Positions 1-6,002 of a stretch of 6,002 bases of DNA are shown here, piece by piece; within the stretch, counting starts at the first letter, position 1; the number at the start of each line of letters is the position of its first letter. Under the pieces are notes generated by a model. The model had not been told where the DNA came from. It did not search any database and saw only the letters and a program-made list of their open reading frames with translations. The position numbers were made by a program, and so were the translations under genes. The stretch comes from JANWLD01 sp036276695 (GTDB lineage: Bacteria; Patescibacteriota; Saccharimonadia; Saccharimonadales; 2-12-FULL-41-12), in contig DASUOI010000039.1 of the NCBI GenBank assembly GCA_036276695.1, positions 1 to 6,002 of the forward strand. Direction: 5' to 3'.

Positions 1-790
1 TGAAAAAGGTGAGTTCGTGGCCATTATGGGTCCTAGCGGATCAGGCAAATCTACTCTGCTTAACATAATCGGCATGCTGGACAATGCCAGCCATGGTAAT
101 TACAAGCTGGATGGCAGACAAACTGAAAAGCTCAGCTCTAACGCTAGAGCAAAAGCACGTAGGGATAAGATCGGTTTTGTTTTTCAATCGTCTAGCTTAT
201 TGCCGCGGATGAGTGTGATAGACAATGTAGCCTTGCCTCTTGCTTATAAAGGACGTTTGCTGGGCGGGAGGATGAAAACGGCTCATAAAATGCTAGAGCG
301 AGTCGGGTTATCTGACCGGGCTTATTTTATGCCCAACCAGCTTAGTGGCGGACAAATCCAAAGAGCTGCTATTGCCCGGGCGCTAATCAACGACCCGACA
401 ATAATAATCGCAGACGAACCTACCGGTAATCTTGACAGTGTATCTTCTAGGATAGTCATGGAGCTTTTAAGCGAGATCCACAGCCTTGGCAACACTGTTC
501 TGATGGTTACGCATAACCCGGAATTAACCCGTTACGCCAGCCGGGTACTCTATATGAATGACGGCAACATTGAGCATGATCTGCAAAAACGGATCGGAGG
601 TGTAGCCAAAGAACCGGAAAAGACCACAGTATTTGCTCCTGAAGGCTCGGTTGAAGACGATCTCCAGCGCGTTTCGGCGACAATGCAATTAACCGCCGAT
701 AAAGAAGCGTCCCAGCCTAAGTCTCGGAAAAGAAAGAAGCCGAAAAAGCGTCAGAAATCAAAAATCAAAAAAAGAGGAAAGAGTAAATAA
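1..790 (+). CDS. ABC transporter ATP-binding protein, MacB/LolD type (5' partial)
   Basis: This is the cytoplasmic ATPase that powers the permease encoded directly downstream. The frame is open to the left edge: the codons before the GTG at 17 read EKGEF, as in MacB/LolD ATPases just before Walker A. That GTG is therefore an internal Val, and about 30 N-terminal residues are missing. Numbering from the codon at 17, the motifs are Walker A GPSGSGKST (5-13), Q-loop Gln57, signature LSGGQIQR (109-116), Walker B IIIADEP with D-loop GNLD (129-140) and H-loop His166. All catalytic residues are present, so it should be active. The family normally ends near residue 190. Here about 65 further residues follow: a linker, then a tail (234-257) in which 16 of 24 residues are Lys or Arg. 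The stop overlaps the permease start by one base. The substrate cannot be read from the ATPase. Confidence 0.95.
   Translation, partial: EKGEFVAIMGPSGSGKSTLLNIIGMLDNASHGNYKLDGRQTEKLSSNARAKARRDKIGFVFQSSSLLPRMSVIDNVALPLAYKGRLLGGRMKTAHKMLERVGLSDRAYFMPNQLSGGQIQRAAIARALINDPTIIIADEPTGNLDSVSSRIVMELLSEIHSLGNTVLMVTHNPELTRYASRVLYMNDGNIEHDLQKRIGGVAKEPEKTTVFAPEGSVEDDLQRVSATMQLTADKEASQPKSRKRKKPKKRQKSKIKKRGKSK
774..781 (+). promoter_or_regulatory. Ribosome binding site of the permease gene, inside the ATPase tail
   Basis: The purine run GAGGAAAG lies 8 bases before the ATG at 790, good Shine-Dalgarno spacing. It is made of codons of the basic tail of the upstream ATPase. It fixes the permease start at 790 and, with the TAATG overlap, suggests translational coupling of the two genes. 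Confidence 0.7.
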
Positions 791-2016
791 TGTTCGGCGA
801 CAATTTCAGCATGGCGATAAAATCTATTCGTTCCCGTCGGCTGCGTAGTTTCATAACTTTGCTCGGTGTGATTATAGGCGTGGTTGGAGTTATTACCAGC
901 GTTAGTCTGGCTGAAGGCATAAAACAGCAAGTCGCTGAGGAAACTACTCGGCTTGGTGCCGATGTTCTGACTATTCGTCCAGGCGTGCAGTTAGGGCAAA
1001 GCCGGAACGGCCTTACCAGCGGGATTAATTTTCTTGCTCCAAGTTCAACCAGCTCTATCTTAACTGAGAAAGATCTAGCCACTATACGCGATACTGACGG
1101 TGTGCGTTTGAGCGTCCCCTTAAGTCTGGTAACAGGCCTGCCTTCAAAAAACGAATCAACATACAACGAATCTATAGCTATCGGTACAACTTCAGGCTTA
1201 CTTAATCTATTGGACCAAGAAGTGGAGTTTGGTAAGTTTTTCGATGAAGATTCAAACCATAATTTTGCGGTCATAGGCGCAACCGTTGCCGAAAGGTTGT
1301 TTGCTGAAAACGCTCCGATAGGACAGAGCTTCACGCTTAGAGGAAAAGAGTTCATCGTCCAAGGTATTTTAGAAAAGCAGAGAGTCGCCTCTTTTTCTCA
1401 AGGTATTGATTTTAATAAAGCTATATTCATCCCCTATTCAACATCAAAAGAATTAAGCGGATCATCCCAGTCTTTTGAAATTCTTGCCCAAGTTAACCAT
1501 ATAGAAAATATAGATGAGACATCGGCACTTATTGAGAAAAACTTAGCGGCAAATAGAGGAAACCAGAAGGACTTCACGATACTCAAGGTAAACGACACGC
1601 GTGCTGTTACGGATTCGGTCGTTAATCTTATAAGCTCGATGATCGGGATAATCGCGGTTATCGCGATGCTTGTAGGGGGCGTCGGGATTATGAATGTCAT
1701 GCTGGTCTCAGTAACAGAACGCACACACGAGATAGGCATACGTAAAGCCGTAGGAGCAACAGACAGGCAGATTGCCGGACAATTCATGATTGAAGCTGTG
1801 GTGCTCAGTACATGGGGTGCTATTCTCGGCATATTCATATCCGGCCTTATTAACCTAGGCTTCAGGGTACTTACGAATATTCAGCCGGCAATTGTCTGGG
1901 AAGTAGTTTTATTCGCCGGACTTCTATCTATCATCATAGGCGCCATATTCGGCGCTGCACCAGCTATAAAAGCAGCAATGAAAAATCCTATAGACGCCCT
2001 AAGAAGCGACAGTTAG
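790..2016 (+). CDS. MacB/FtsX-type ABC transporter permease
   Basis: Membrane subunit of the exporter, 408 residues. It has the MacB permease layout: a short basic cytoplasmic N-terminus (IKSIRSRRLRS), TM1 at about 21-42, a large extracytoplasmic domain (about 43-280, MacB_PCD-like), then three membrane segments at about 281-307, 333-357 and 370-391. The FtsX-family signature follows TM2: GVGIMNVMLVSVTERTHEIG at 297-316, continuing into IRKAVGAT. The typical ending with P-x-I-K-A-A and N-P-I-D-A-L-R is at 391-405. In this superfamily a dimer of such subunits moves substrate by mechanical coupling from outside the membrane rather than by a classical transmembrane channel. In E. coli MacB the ATPase and permease are one polypeptide; here they are two genes overlapping by one base. 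No MacA-like adaptor gene is visible; one could lie to the left. The substrate (peptide, lipoprotein, drug) cannot be told from the sequence. Confidence 0.93.
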   Translation: MFGDNFSMAIKSIRSRRLRSFITLLGVIIGVVGVITSVSLAEGIKQQVAEETTRLGADVLTIRPGVQLGQSRNGLTSGINFLAPSSTSSILTEKDLATIRDTDGVRLSVPLSLVTGLPSKNESTYNESIAIGTTSGLLNLLDQEVEFGKFFDEDSNHNFAVIGATVAERLFAENAPIGQSFTLRGKEFIVQGILEKQRVASFSQGIDFNKAIFIPYSTSKELSGSSQSFEILAQVNHIENIDETSALIEKNLAANRGNQKDFTILKVNDTRAVTDSVVNLISSMIGIIAVIAMLVGGVGIMNVMLVSVTERTHEIGIRKAVGATDRQIAGQFMIEAVVLSTWGAILGIFISGLINLGFRVLTNIQPAIVWEVVLFAGLLSIIIGAIFGAAPAIKAAMKNPIDALRSDS

Positions 2017-2019
2017 TTT

Positions 2020-2640
2020 CTAAGCGAAAGATACGCGAGCCAGCTCGGGAGCTACTGCTTGATGTCTTATGCTAACAGGATGGCCTAAGATTTCTTTCAG
2101 GTCAATCAGTGGGTGTTCATCCGTTGCTTCTTCTGCCAGGTTGTAGCCAGGACCCGTTATTTCTATAGGTTCAACCGGCTGGTCTAAAGTGTAGTTATGC
2201 AAGAGGCGAAGTTGTTCATCGTCATGATACATTTCTGATATCAGCGCGGCTATGCCGGCTGCTACTTTATTAGATGCTTTATCCATACCCTCTCCGCTTA
2301 GTCGTATGCCAAAGTAGCCGCCTAGTTCGCCAGGTCCATTCCTCATAGCTTTGGTTTTTTCAAAAAAATCCGAATCTTGTGGAGTTATTATTCTACCTCC
2401 GTCTACCCACGTCAGAGGAACCTGAACACGACTTTCTGCCCGCACGCCAAAGGTATGTTCAAGCCTAGCTAAGAAGCCGTCGCCTGTTAAAGGTCTTTGG
2501 GTTTGACTGTCAAAAGCTAGTAGCATGGAATCTTGCTGGCTGACATCATTCCCGGGTTTGGGTAGGATTCTTACATCGTTATCTAACCTTGATTCAAGGT
2601 TTTCTGGGTTTTGTAGTGGGTGTGAGGTTGGGGCGGCCAT
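2020..2640 (-). CDS. Hypothetical protein, 206 residues, acidic and soluble
   Basis: I do not recognise this protein. It has no signal peptide, no hydrophobic stretch long enough for a membrane segment, no Cys, and no familiar catalytic motif. It is acidic (31 Asp/Glu against 18 Lys/Arg by hand count), so a cytoplasmic protein is likely. The first 50 residues are rich in Pro, Asn, Gln and Asp and look disordered. A folded part probably runs from about 53 to 165, including a glycine-rich stretch (GPGELGGYFGIRLSGEG, about 102-118) followed by a predicted helix with the run YHDDEQ. The ATG start is supported by AAAAGG nine bases upstream. A coding reading is favoured by the length, the clean start site and the absence of a better frame on the other strand. 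The gene converges on the permease gene, with three bases between stops, and lies 160 bases downstream of the RND gene on the same strand. It is probably transcribed from its own promoter. Confidence 0.75.
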   Translation of the reverse strand: MAAPTSHPLQNPENLESRLDNDVRILPKPGNDVSQQDSMLLAFDSQTQRPLTGDGFLARLEHTFGVRAESRVQVPLTWVDGGRIITPQDSDFFEKTKAMRNGPGELGGYFGIRLSGEGMDKASNKVAAGIAALISEMYHDDEQLRLLHNYTLDQPVEPIEITGPGYNLAEEATDEHPLIDLKEILGHPVSIRHQAVAPELARVSFA

Positions 2641-2649
2641 TGCTTGCGA

Positions 2650-2655
2650 CCTTTT
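2650..2655 (-). promoter_or_regulatory. Ribosome binding site of the 206-residue hypothetical gene
   Basis: On the - strand this reads AAAAGG, nine bases before the ATG at 2638-2640. It is a modest Shine-Dalgarno match, but it supports the chosen start over the internal Met codons. Confidence 0.45.
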
Positions 2656-2678
2656 AATTGTTATTTGTTAATATTTTC

Positions 2679-2707
2679 ATTTAACACCTGTCTACTCTTT
2701 TCGCCAA
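2679..2707 (-). promoter_or_regulatory. Possible sigma70-like promoter for the hypothetical gene
   Basis: On the - strand, TTGGCG (2702-2707) and TTAAAT (2679-2684) are separated by 17 bases. Each matches the -35 and -10 consensus at four of six positions. The site is 38 bases before the ATG, leaving room for a short leader. Such matches are common by chance in AT-rich DNA, so this is only a candidate. A second, weaker pair begins at TTGATA further upstream, but its spacer is 19 bases. Confidence 0.25.
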
Positions 2708-2750
2708 CTATATTCTTGCTTGTATGGCAAATATCAACAATAAGCTGTTG

Positions 2751-2765
2751 TAAAAATAGTTTTTA
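2751..2765. repeat. AT-only palindrome, 6-base arms with a 3-base loop
   Basis: The + strand reads TAAAAATAGTTTTTA, a perfect inverted repeat. On the - strand the right arm ends in a five-T run, so it might contribute to stopping RND transcription. An all-A/T stem is weak, and the repeat may simply reflect local AT richness. Confidence 0.4.
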
Positions 2766-2777
2766 TATCATGCTTGG

Positions 2778-2800
2778 TATCAAAAGCTTATGCTTCGATA
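2778..2800 (-). terminator. Weak hairpin right after the RND stop codon, possible terminator
   Basis: In - strand RNA the arms are UAUCGAAGC and GCUUUUGAUA around an AUAA loop. That gives nine pairs, one of them G-U, with one bulged U. The hairpin begins at the base after the RND stop codon. No U-run follows directly; the nearest is in the palindrome about 20 bases further on. It is therefore not a standard intrinsic terminator, but no better candidate exists in the gap. Confidence 0.25.
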
Positions 2801-5515
2801 CTATTTTCTAATTTTGTTATATAACCTTTTTGTTTGTAGTCTGGCGTATTCCCCGGCTAAGAAGTAATAAGGAAATACTGTTATCACCAAAAACGTACTG
2901 GACAATAGGCCGAATATAAGTACCACTGTCAGGCTTTCCCAGAACGGGCTGGTCAGATATAACGGTATCAGCGATACTATCGCGGTCAGGCTTGTAGCGA
3001 CAAGCGGGCGGAAACGTTCTGCCAAGGCTTCGTGTATAGCGTCCACAGGGTTCTTTCCTGCCCTTCTTGATTGGTTGGCGAAATCAACAAGCAAAATAGT
3101 ATTTTTAAGGCTGAGTCCGATAAGGGCGAAGAAGCCTAGCATAGCGAAGAAGCTAAATGGGTTATCGGTCAGGTAAAGACCTAGAGTGATTCCGAACAAG
3201 CTGAAAGGTATAGCCATAAATATTAATATTGGCTGGATAAAACTTCTAAACTGAAAGACCAGCAATATATATATGGCTATCATTACTATCGGGAACGAGT
3301 ATGCAAGAGTATTAAAGCTGTCTTGGTTCTCGTCCTCTTGGCCGAAGCTAAAATTCAAATCCTCCGGAGAGAGCCCAAATTCGGATAATCTTTCTCTGTC
3401 GAATTCCTTTTCGACTGCGTTTTGGGCTAGCGAAACCAAGGTCGTAGTATCGGTATCCTCAAACGTGGCAGTCGTAGCGACATACTCGACGTTATCGTTC
3501 CGGGTGTAAACATTTTCTTCTCCTCCGGATGCGTTTTTAACTTTAGCTATGGATCCATCTGTTCTTTTTAGCTCTGTATTTTCCAGGAATTTTGCAACTT
3601 CCCGGCTTAAGGCCAGTGCCTGGGTGCGTTTTTCACTTGAGCTGATTTGTACTGCGAACTCAGCCGGAGGCGGTCCTACATCAAGCTGAGCTACTGAAAC
3701 ATTTGCTTTATTAAAGTCCGATAAAGCTGAATCTAGCTGAGCCACTAATTCCTGGGAAGTGATTTCCCTATTTTTGTAATCGGTTATATTAATCGTTAAT
3801 GTTGCTGCTCTTTGATTTGATTCCCCGTAGTATGACGCTTGGTTGAAATTCTCGCCTATTTCTCTGGCGACTACCTCGTCCACTTCGTCAACGATTTTTT
3901 GGGCGGATTCTATATCTGTATCGGGCGCGAAATTTACATTGACAGTAAGTTTATTCGTATCTTTGGATGAAGGGAAAATATTAAACGTAACTTTTTGGAA
4001 AAGAAACGCGCCTGCTCCTATAAAAATAAAGCTGAATATTATAGCGAAGGCACTGACAGAAGCAAGCTTTGCCTTCGAATGCCTAGCTAGAAGCATAGGC
4101 TTGGCCACCAGCTCGGCTATGTAATGTTCTATACCGGCGGTAAAATTACCGACGTTCGCGGATTTCATTTGTTGTTTGCTAAGCAGCAGGAATCGAGCGA
4201 ATAACGGGATTATTACCAAAGCGACTAATAAGCTTATAAATAGAGCAGCAATAATAGTTACAGGGATAGCTCGTATGAATTCTCCCAGTATGCCACTGAC
4301 AAAAATTAACGGCACAAAACTCAAAATTGCAGTAAGCGTTGCAGCCATCATTGCCCTGCTGACTTTGCCGGTTGCCACGGCTACGGCTTTTGCGGCGTTT
4401 TTCTGTCGTCTTCTTTGAGCATCCAATGCTTCCACCATTATTATGGTGTCGTCAATCATCAGCGCCAGCCCTAGTATAAGACTGAAGAGGGTTATGGTGT
4501 TCAAGGTGTAATCTATAAGATAAAGGAGTCCATTAACAATTGCCAAGACCGTGATTAAGGATATAACGGTCAGCACAGATGCACGAATGGCAATTACTAT
4601 AGAACCTACGACAAGTATCGCTGCCAGCGCTTCAAGCAATACTTTTTGCAATTCGTCTATTTGGGCCCTTATCTCCGGCGCGTAACTTGCGCTGATACTA
4701 GCTTGGTAATTTTCGAATTCGCTTGTTTTTTCCGCTTCGCTGATAGCTTGCATTACTGCATCATTTAGCTCCAGATTGTCGGTCCCGCCTTTTGCTTTCA
4801 AGCCTATGATAACCGAGTTATAGAATTTATTTTCTCCACCCTCTCTTGCTCCGTAACGGTCAAAGCTTTTCTGGGCGGTTTCCGTTTGACCGGTAGTAGG
4901 ATTAAATGCTGACTCGAACGGGCTAATTACTGTTAACGTATCTACTTCCGGAATGTTTTTTGACTTTATAAAAGTCTCAAGGTACTTTGCTTTTTCTACA
5001 AGGTCTTTTGTGCTTCCATTCTCTGAATGTATGGAAATTATAAGGTCATCGCCCCGGTCGTTAAAACCGAATTTTATGGGTTCTATAGAAAACGTGGCAT
5101 CCGGCGGTAATATCTTTTCATTTGCGACCTTACCGCTTATTTCTTTGCACTTTGTTTCGGGGTGTATATTCTCTTCGTAGCTTATTATAATGTTATAAAA
5201 CTTAGCTTGCGAAGTTGTCTGGACTGATTTGACCCCATCTTCCTCCAGTATGGTCTCGCTCAGGGGCTTGGAAACCTCTTTGTCTATCTTTGACGGATCG
5301 TTTACTAAGTATGTTCCGTTTGAGATTGCAAAAGGCGTCTCTACGCTCGGGAAGCCTTCTCTTTGAAGTAAAGTTTGGTAGCTGGCAAACCCGAACACAG
5401 CCATAATAAGCCAGATTAATGCTGTGGTTCTGGGCCTGTTGAAAAAAAACAGACTTAGCTTTTGGAGCAAGCTAAGTTTTTGCTTGTCTTTTGTCCTTTT
5501 TGCTTTTTTAGGCAA
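2801..5515 (-). CDS. RND family transporter, AcrB/HAE1-like, with shortened outer loops
   Basis: Inner-membrane transporter of 904 residues, probably a proton-driven exporter. It has the two-fold RND layout. The first half has TM1 at about 30-50, an outer loop at 51-292 and TM2-TM6 between about 293 and 445. The second half has TM7 at about 482-507, an outer loop at 508-736 and TM8-TM12 between about 737 and 888. The proton-relay residues are kept: Asp355-Asp356 in TM4 (GLALMIDDTIIMVE) and Lys804 in TM10 (IGLSLKNTILLVDFA), matching AcrB Asp407, Asp408 and Lys940. The RFRPLVATSLTA stretch (835-846) matches the TM11 region. AcrB has about 1049 residues. The deficit lies mainly in the two outer loops, where the TolC-docking subdomains would be. 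The start is a TTG set by GAGGAG five bases upstream; an in-frame stop lies just before, and the first internal Met is inside TM1. The lysine-rich N-terminus fits a cytoplasmic location. The gene lies 47 bases after tgt, probably co-transcribed. Substrate unknown; lipid or drug export are possibilities. Confidence 0.92.
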   Translation of the reverse strand: MPKKAKRTKDKQKLSLLQKLSLFFFNRPRTTALIWLIMAVFGFASYQTLLQREGFPSVETPFAISNGTYLVNDPSKIDKEVSKPLSETILEEDGVKSVQTTSQAKFYNIIISYEENIHPETKCKEISGKVANEKILPPDATFSIEPIKFGFNDRGDDLIISIHSENGSTKDLVEKAKYLETFIKSKNIPEVDTLTVISPFESAFNPTTGQTETAQKSFDRYGAREGGENKFYNSVIIGLKAKGGTDNLELNDAVMQAISEAEKTSEFENYQASISASYAPEIRAQIDELQKVLLEALAAILVVGSIVIAIRASVLTVISLITVLAIVNGLLYLIDYTLNTITLFSLILGLALMIDDTIIMVEALDAQRRRQKNAAKAVAVATGKVSRAMMAATLTAILSFVPLIFVSGILGEFIRAIPVTIIAALFISLLVALVIIPLFARFLLLSKQQMKSANVGNFTAGIEHYIAELVAKPMLLARHSKAKLASVSAFAIIFSFIFIGAGAFLFQKVTFNIFPSSKDTNKLTVNVNFAPDTDIESAQKIVDEVDEVVAREIGENFNQASYYGESNQRAATLTINITDYKNREITSQELVAQLDSALSDFNKANVSVAQLDVGPPPAEFAVQISSSEKRTQALALSREVAKFLENTELKRTDGSIAKVKNASGGEENVYTRNDNVEYVATTATFEDTDTTTLVSLAQNAVEKEFDRERLSEFGLSPEDLNFSFGQEDENQDSFNTLAYSFPIVMIAIYILLVFQFRSFIQPILIFMAIPFSLFGITLGLYLTDNPFSFFAMLGFFALIGLSLKNTILLVDFANQSRRAGKNPVDAIHEALAERFRPLVATSLTAIVSLIPLYLTSPFWESLTVVLIFGLLSSTFLVITVFPYYFLAGEYARLQTKRLYNKIRK

Positions 5516-5520
5516 TATAA

Positions 5521-5526
5521 CTCCTC
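5521..5526 (-). promoter_or_regulatory. Strong ribosome binding site that sets the TTG start of the RND gene
   Basis: The - strand reads GAGGAG, then TTATA, then TTG. An in-frame TGA lies just upstream (5525-5527), so the protein cannot begin earlier. The first Met codon lies inside the first membrane segment, so a later start would destroy TM1. Confidence 0.75.
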
Positions 5527-5562
5527 AGAATTGATATTTAGACTAATTTATTTCACTCTATT

Positions 5563-6002
5563 CTAACTGATTTTCCACTTTTTGGCGAAACTTTTTAATT
5601 TTGAAGATTCTATGGAGTTTCGTACCTGTTCCATGAGCTTGAATATGAAATAAAGGTTGTGTATCGTGCCTAGTCGCATAGCAAGCAATTCGTTTGAAGC
5701 AAACAAATGTCTTATGTATGCCCGGCTATGTTTAGTACATGTAAAACAGCCGCAGCCCGGATCAATCGGCGACATATCGGACTCATATATCTTCGATCTT
5801 ATATTTATATTGTATTTGCCTGTCGGTCTGCCTCCGTTTTCGGGGCTAATATATAGGCTGCCGTTTCGAGCGTTGCGGGTTGGGCTGACGCAATCGAAAG
5901 TATCTATGCCTTTTAAACTGGCGCTGATGAGGTCTTCAACTTCGCCTATTCCGAGAAGGTGCCTAGGCTTCTCTTCCGGGAGAGTCGGCAGGGTCCAATC
6001 CA
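5563..6002 (-). CDS. tgt: tRNA-guanine transglycosylase, C-terminal 145 residues (5' partial)
   Basis: TGT exchanges guanine at the wobble position (G34) of tRNAs with GUN anticodons for preQ1 or queuine, in the queuosine pathway, in the cytoplasm. The frame is open from the right edge to the TAG at 5563, and an ATG at 5773-5775 is internal. The visible part begins DWTLPTLPEEKPRHLLGIG. It then shows GIDTFDCVSPTRNARNG, whose second Asp (codon 5893-5895) matches the catalytic nucleophile Asp264 of the E. coli enzyme. The zinc site is CGCFTC (5737-5754) with His of TIHN (5659-5661). The third Cys and the His are 26 residues apart, exactly as in E. coli Cys307 and His333. SRAYIRHLF and TIHNLYF are family hallmarks. 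About 230 N-terminal residues are outside the window. The RND gene follows after 47 bases with no terminator between, so they probably share a transcript. No other queuosine gene is visible, so whether the cell makes or salvages the base cannot be said. Confidence 0.95.
   Translation of the reverse strand, partial: DWTLPTLPEEKPRHLLGIGEVEDLISASLKGIDTFDCVSPTRNARNGSLYISPENGGRPTGKYNINIRSKIYESDMSPIDPGCGCFTCTKHSRAYIRHLFASNELLAMRLGTIHNLYFIFKLMEQVRNSIESSKLKSFAKKWKIS

Larger units (their letters stand above)
2641..2800. other. Intergenic region between the RND and hypothetical genes
   Basis: This 160-base AT-rich gap separates two genes read from the - strand. It should hold the end of the RND transcript and the promoter of the hypothetical gene. 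It contains an imperfect hairpin directly after the RND stop, a short AT-only palindrome further on, and the promoter-like pair listed separately. No ORF or recognisable RNA gene was seen in it. Confidence 0.7.

Noticed and set aside
17..19. GTG at 17 as the true start of the ATPase
   Set aside because: The codons before it encode EKGEF, which is conserved in the family just before Walker A, and the fold needs the N-terminal strands upstream.
765..1355. Open frame of 196 codons on the - strand opposite the permease gene
   Set aside because: It lies almost wholly antisense to a clear MacB permease. Its protein is Ser/Val/Arg-rich with no family resemblance, as expected of a shadow frame.
1434..1838. 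Open frame of 134 codons on the - strand opposite the permease gene
   Set aside because: It is antisense to the conserved FtsX signature region. The apparent hydrophobicity mirrors the membrane segments on the other strand.
2703..2729. Possible operator: GCCATAC and GTTGGC arms on the - strand
   Set aside because: The arms pair over only six bases with a bulge and a long loop, which is easily explained by chance.
3273..3509. A + strand open frame opposite the RND gene
   Set aside because: It is antisense to the second outer loop and TM8, with low-complexity Ser/Val content. It is a shadow.
3843..4418. Two + strand open frames (3843-4124 and 4176-4418) opposite the RND gene
   Set aside because: Both are antisense to conserved RND regions, with no recognisable motif.
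4953..5180. A + strand open frame opposite the RND N-terminal loop
   Set aside because: It is antisense to a clear coding region, with no plausible family.
5563..5775. A separate 70-residue gene starting at the ATG at 5773-5775
   Set aside because: The frame continues upstream without a stop to the window edge and encodes the TGT catalytic motif, so this is only the C-terminus of tgt.

Overview
The window is an ordinary-looking stretch of bacterial chromosome with five protein-coding genes, two of them cut by the window edges. No rRNA, tRNA, CRISPR array, insertion sequence or phage gene was seen. Codon use fits the standard code (TGA is not read through). Base composition looks moderate and slightly AT-rich by eye; it was not counted. 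The best guess for the source is a bacterium of the Candidate Phyla Radiation/Patescibacteria, possibly Saccharibacteria. This rests on a split MacB-type ABC exporter with a lysine-rich tail, a shortened RND transporter that seems to lack the parts that contact an outer-membrane channel, and an unrecognised orphan protein. It is an inference, not something the sequence proves.

Left part (1-2016, + strand): a two-gene ABC exporter unit. The ATPase, whose first roughly 30 residues lie outside the window, has every canonical nucleotide-binding motif and ends in a highly basic tail. It overlaps the MacB/FtsX-type permease by one base (TAATG), so the two are almost certainly co-translated and form one exporter of the MacB/LolCDE superfamily.

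Middle (2020-2800): a 206-residue acidic, soluble protein of unknown function on the - strand. It converges on the permease gene with only three bases between the two stop codons. Behind it is a 160-base intergenic gap that holds two small inverted repeats and a possible promoter.

Right part (2801-6002, - strand): the 3' part of tgt (tRNA-guanine transglycosylase, with catalytic Asp and zinc site visible), then 47 bases later a complete 904-residue RND (AcrB/HAE1-like) transporter. The RND gene starts at a TTG codon placed by a strong ribosome binding site. It keeps the Asp-Asp and Lys residues of the proton relay but has shortened extracytoplasmic loops.

The window thus carries two separate envelope export systems, one driven by ATP and one probably by the proton gradient, plus a tRNA-modification enzyme and one unknown. 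No convincing new multi-gene system was found. The points most worth a second look are the reduced RND architecture, the orphan 206-residue protein and the basic tail of the ATPase.
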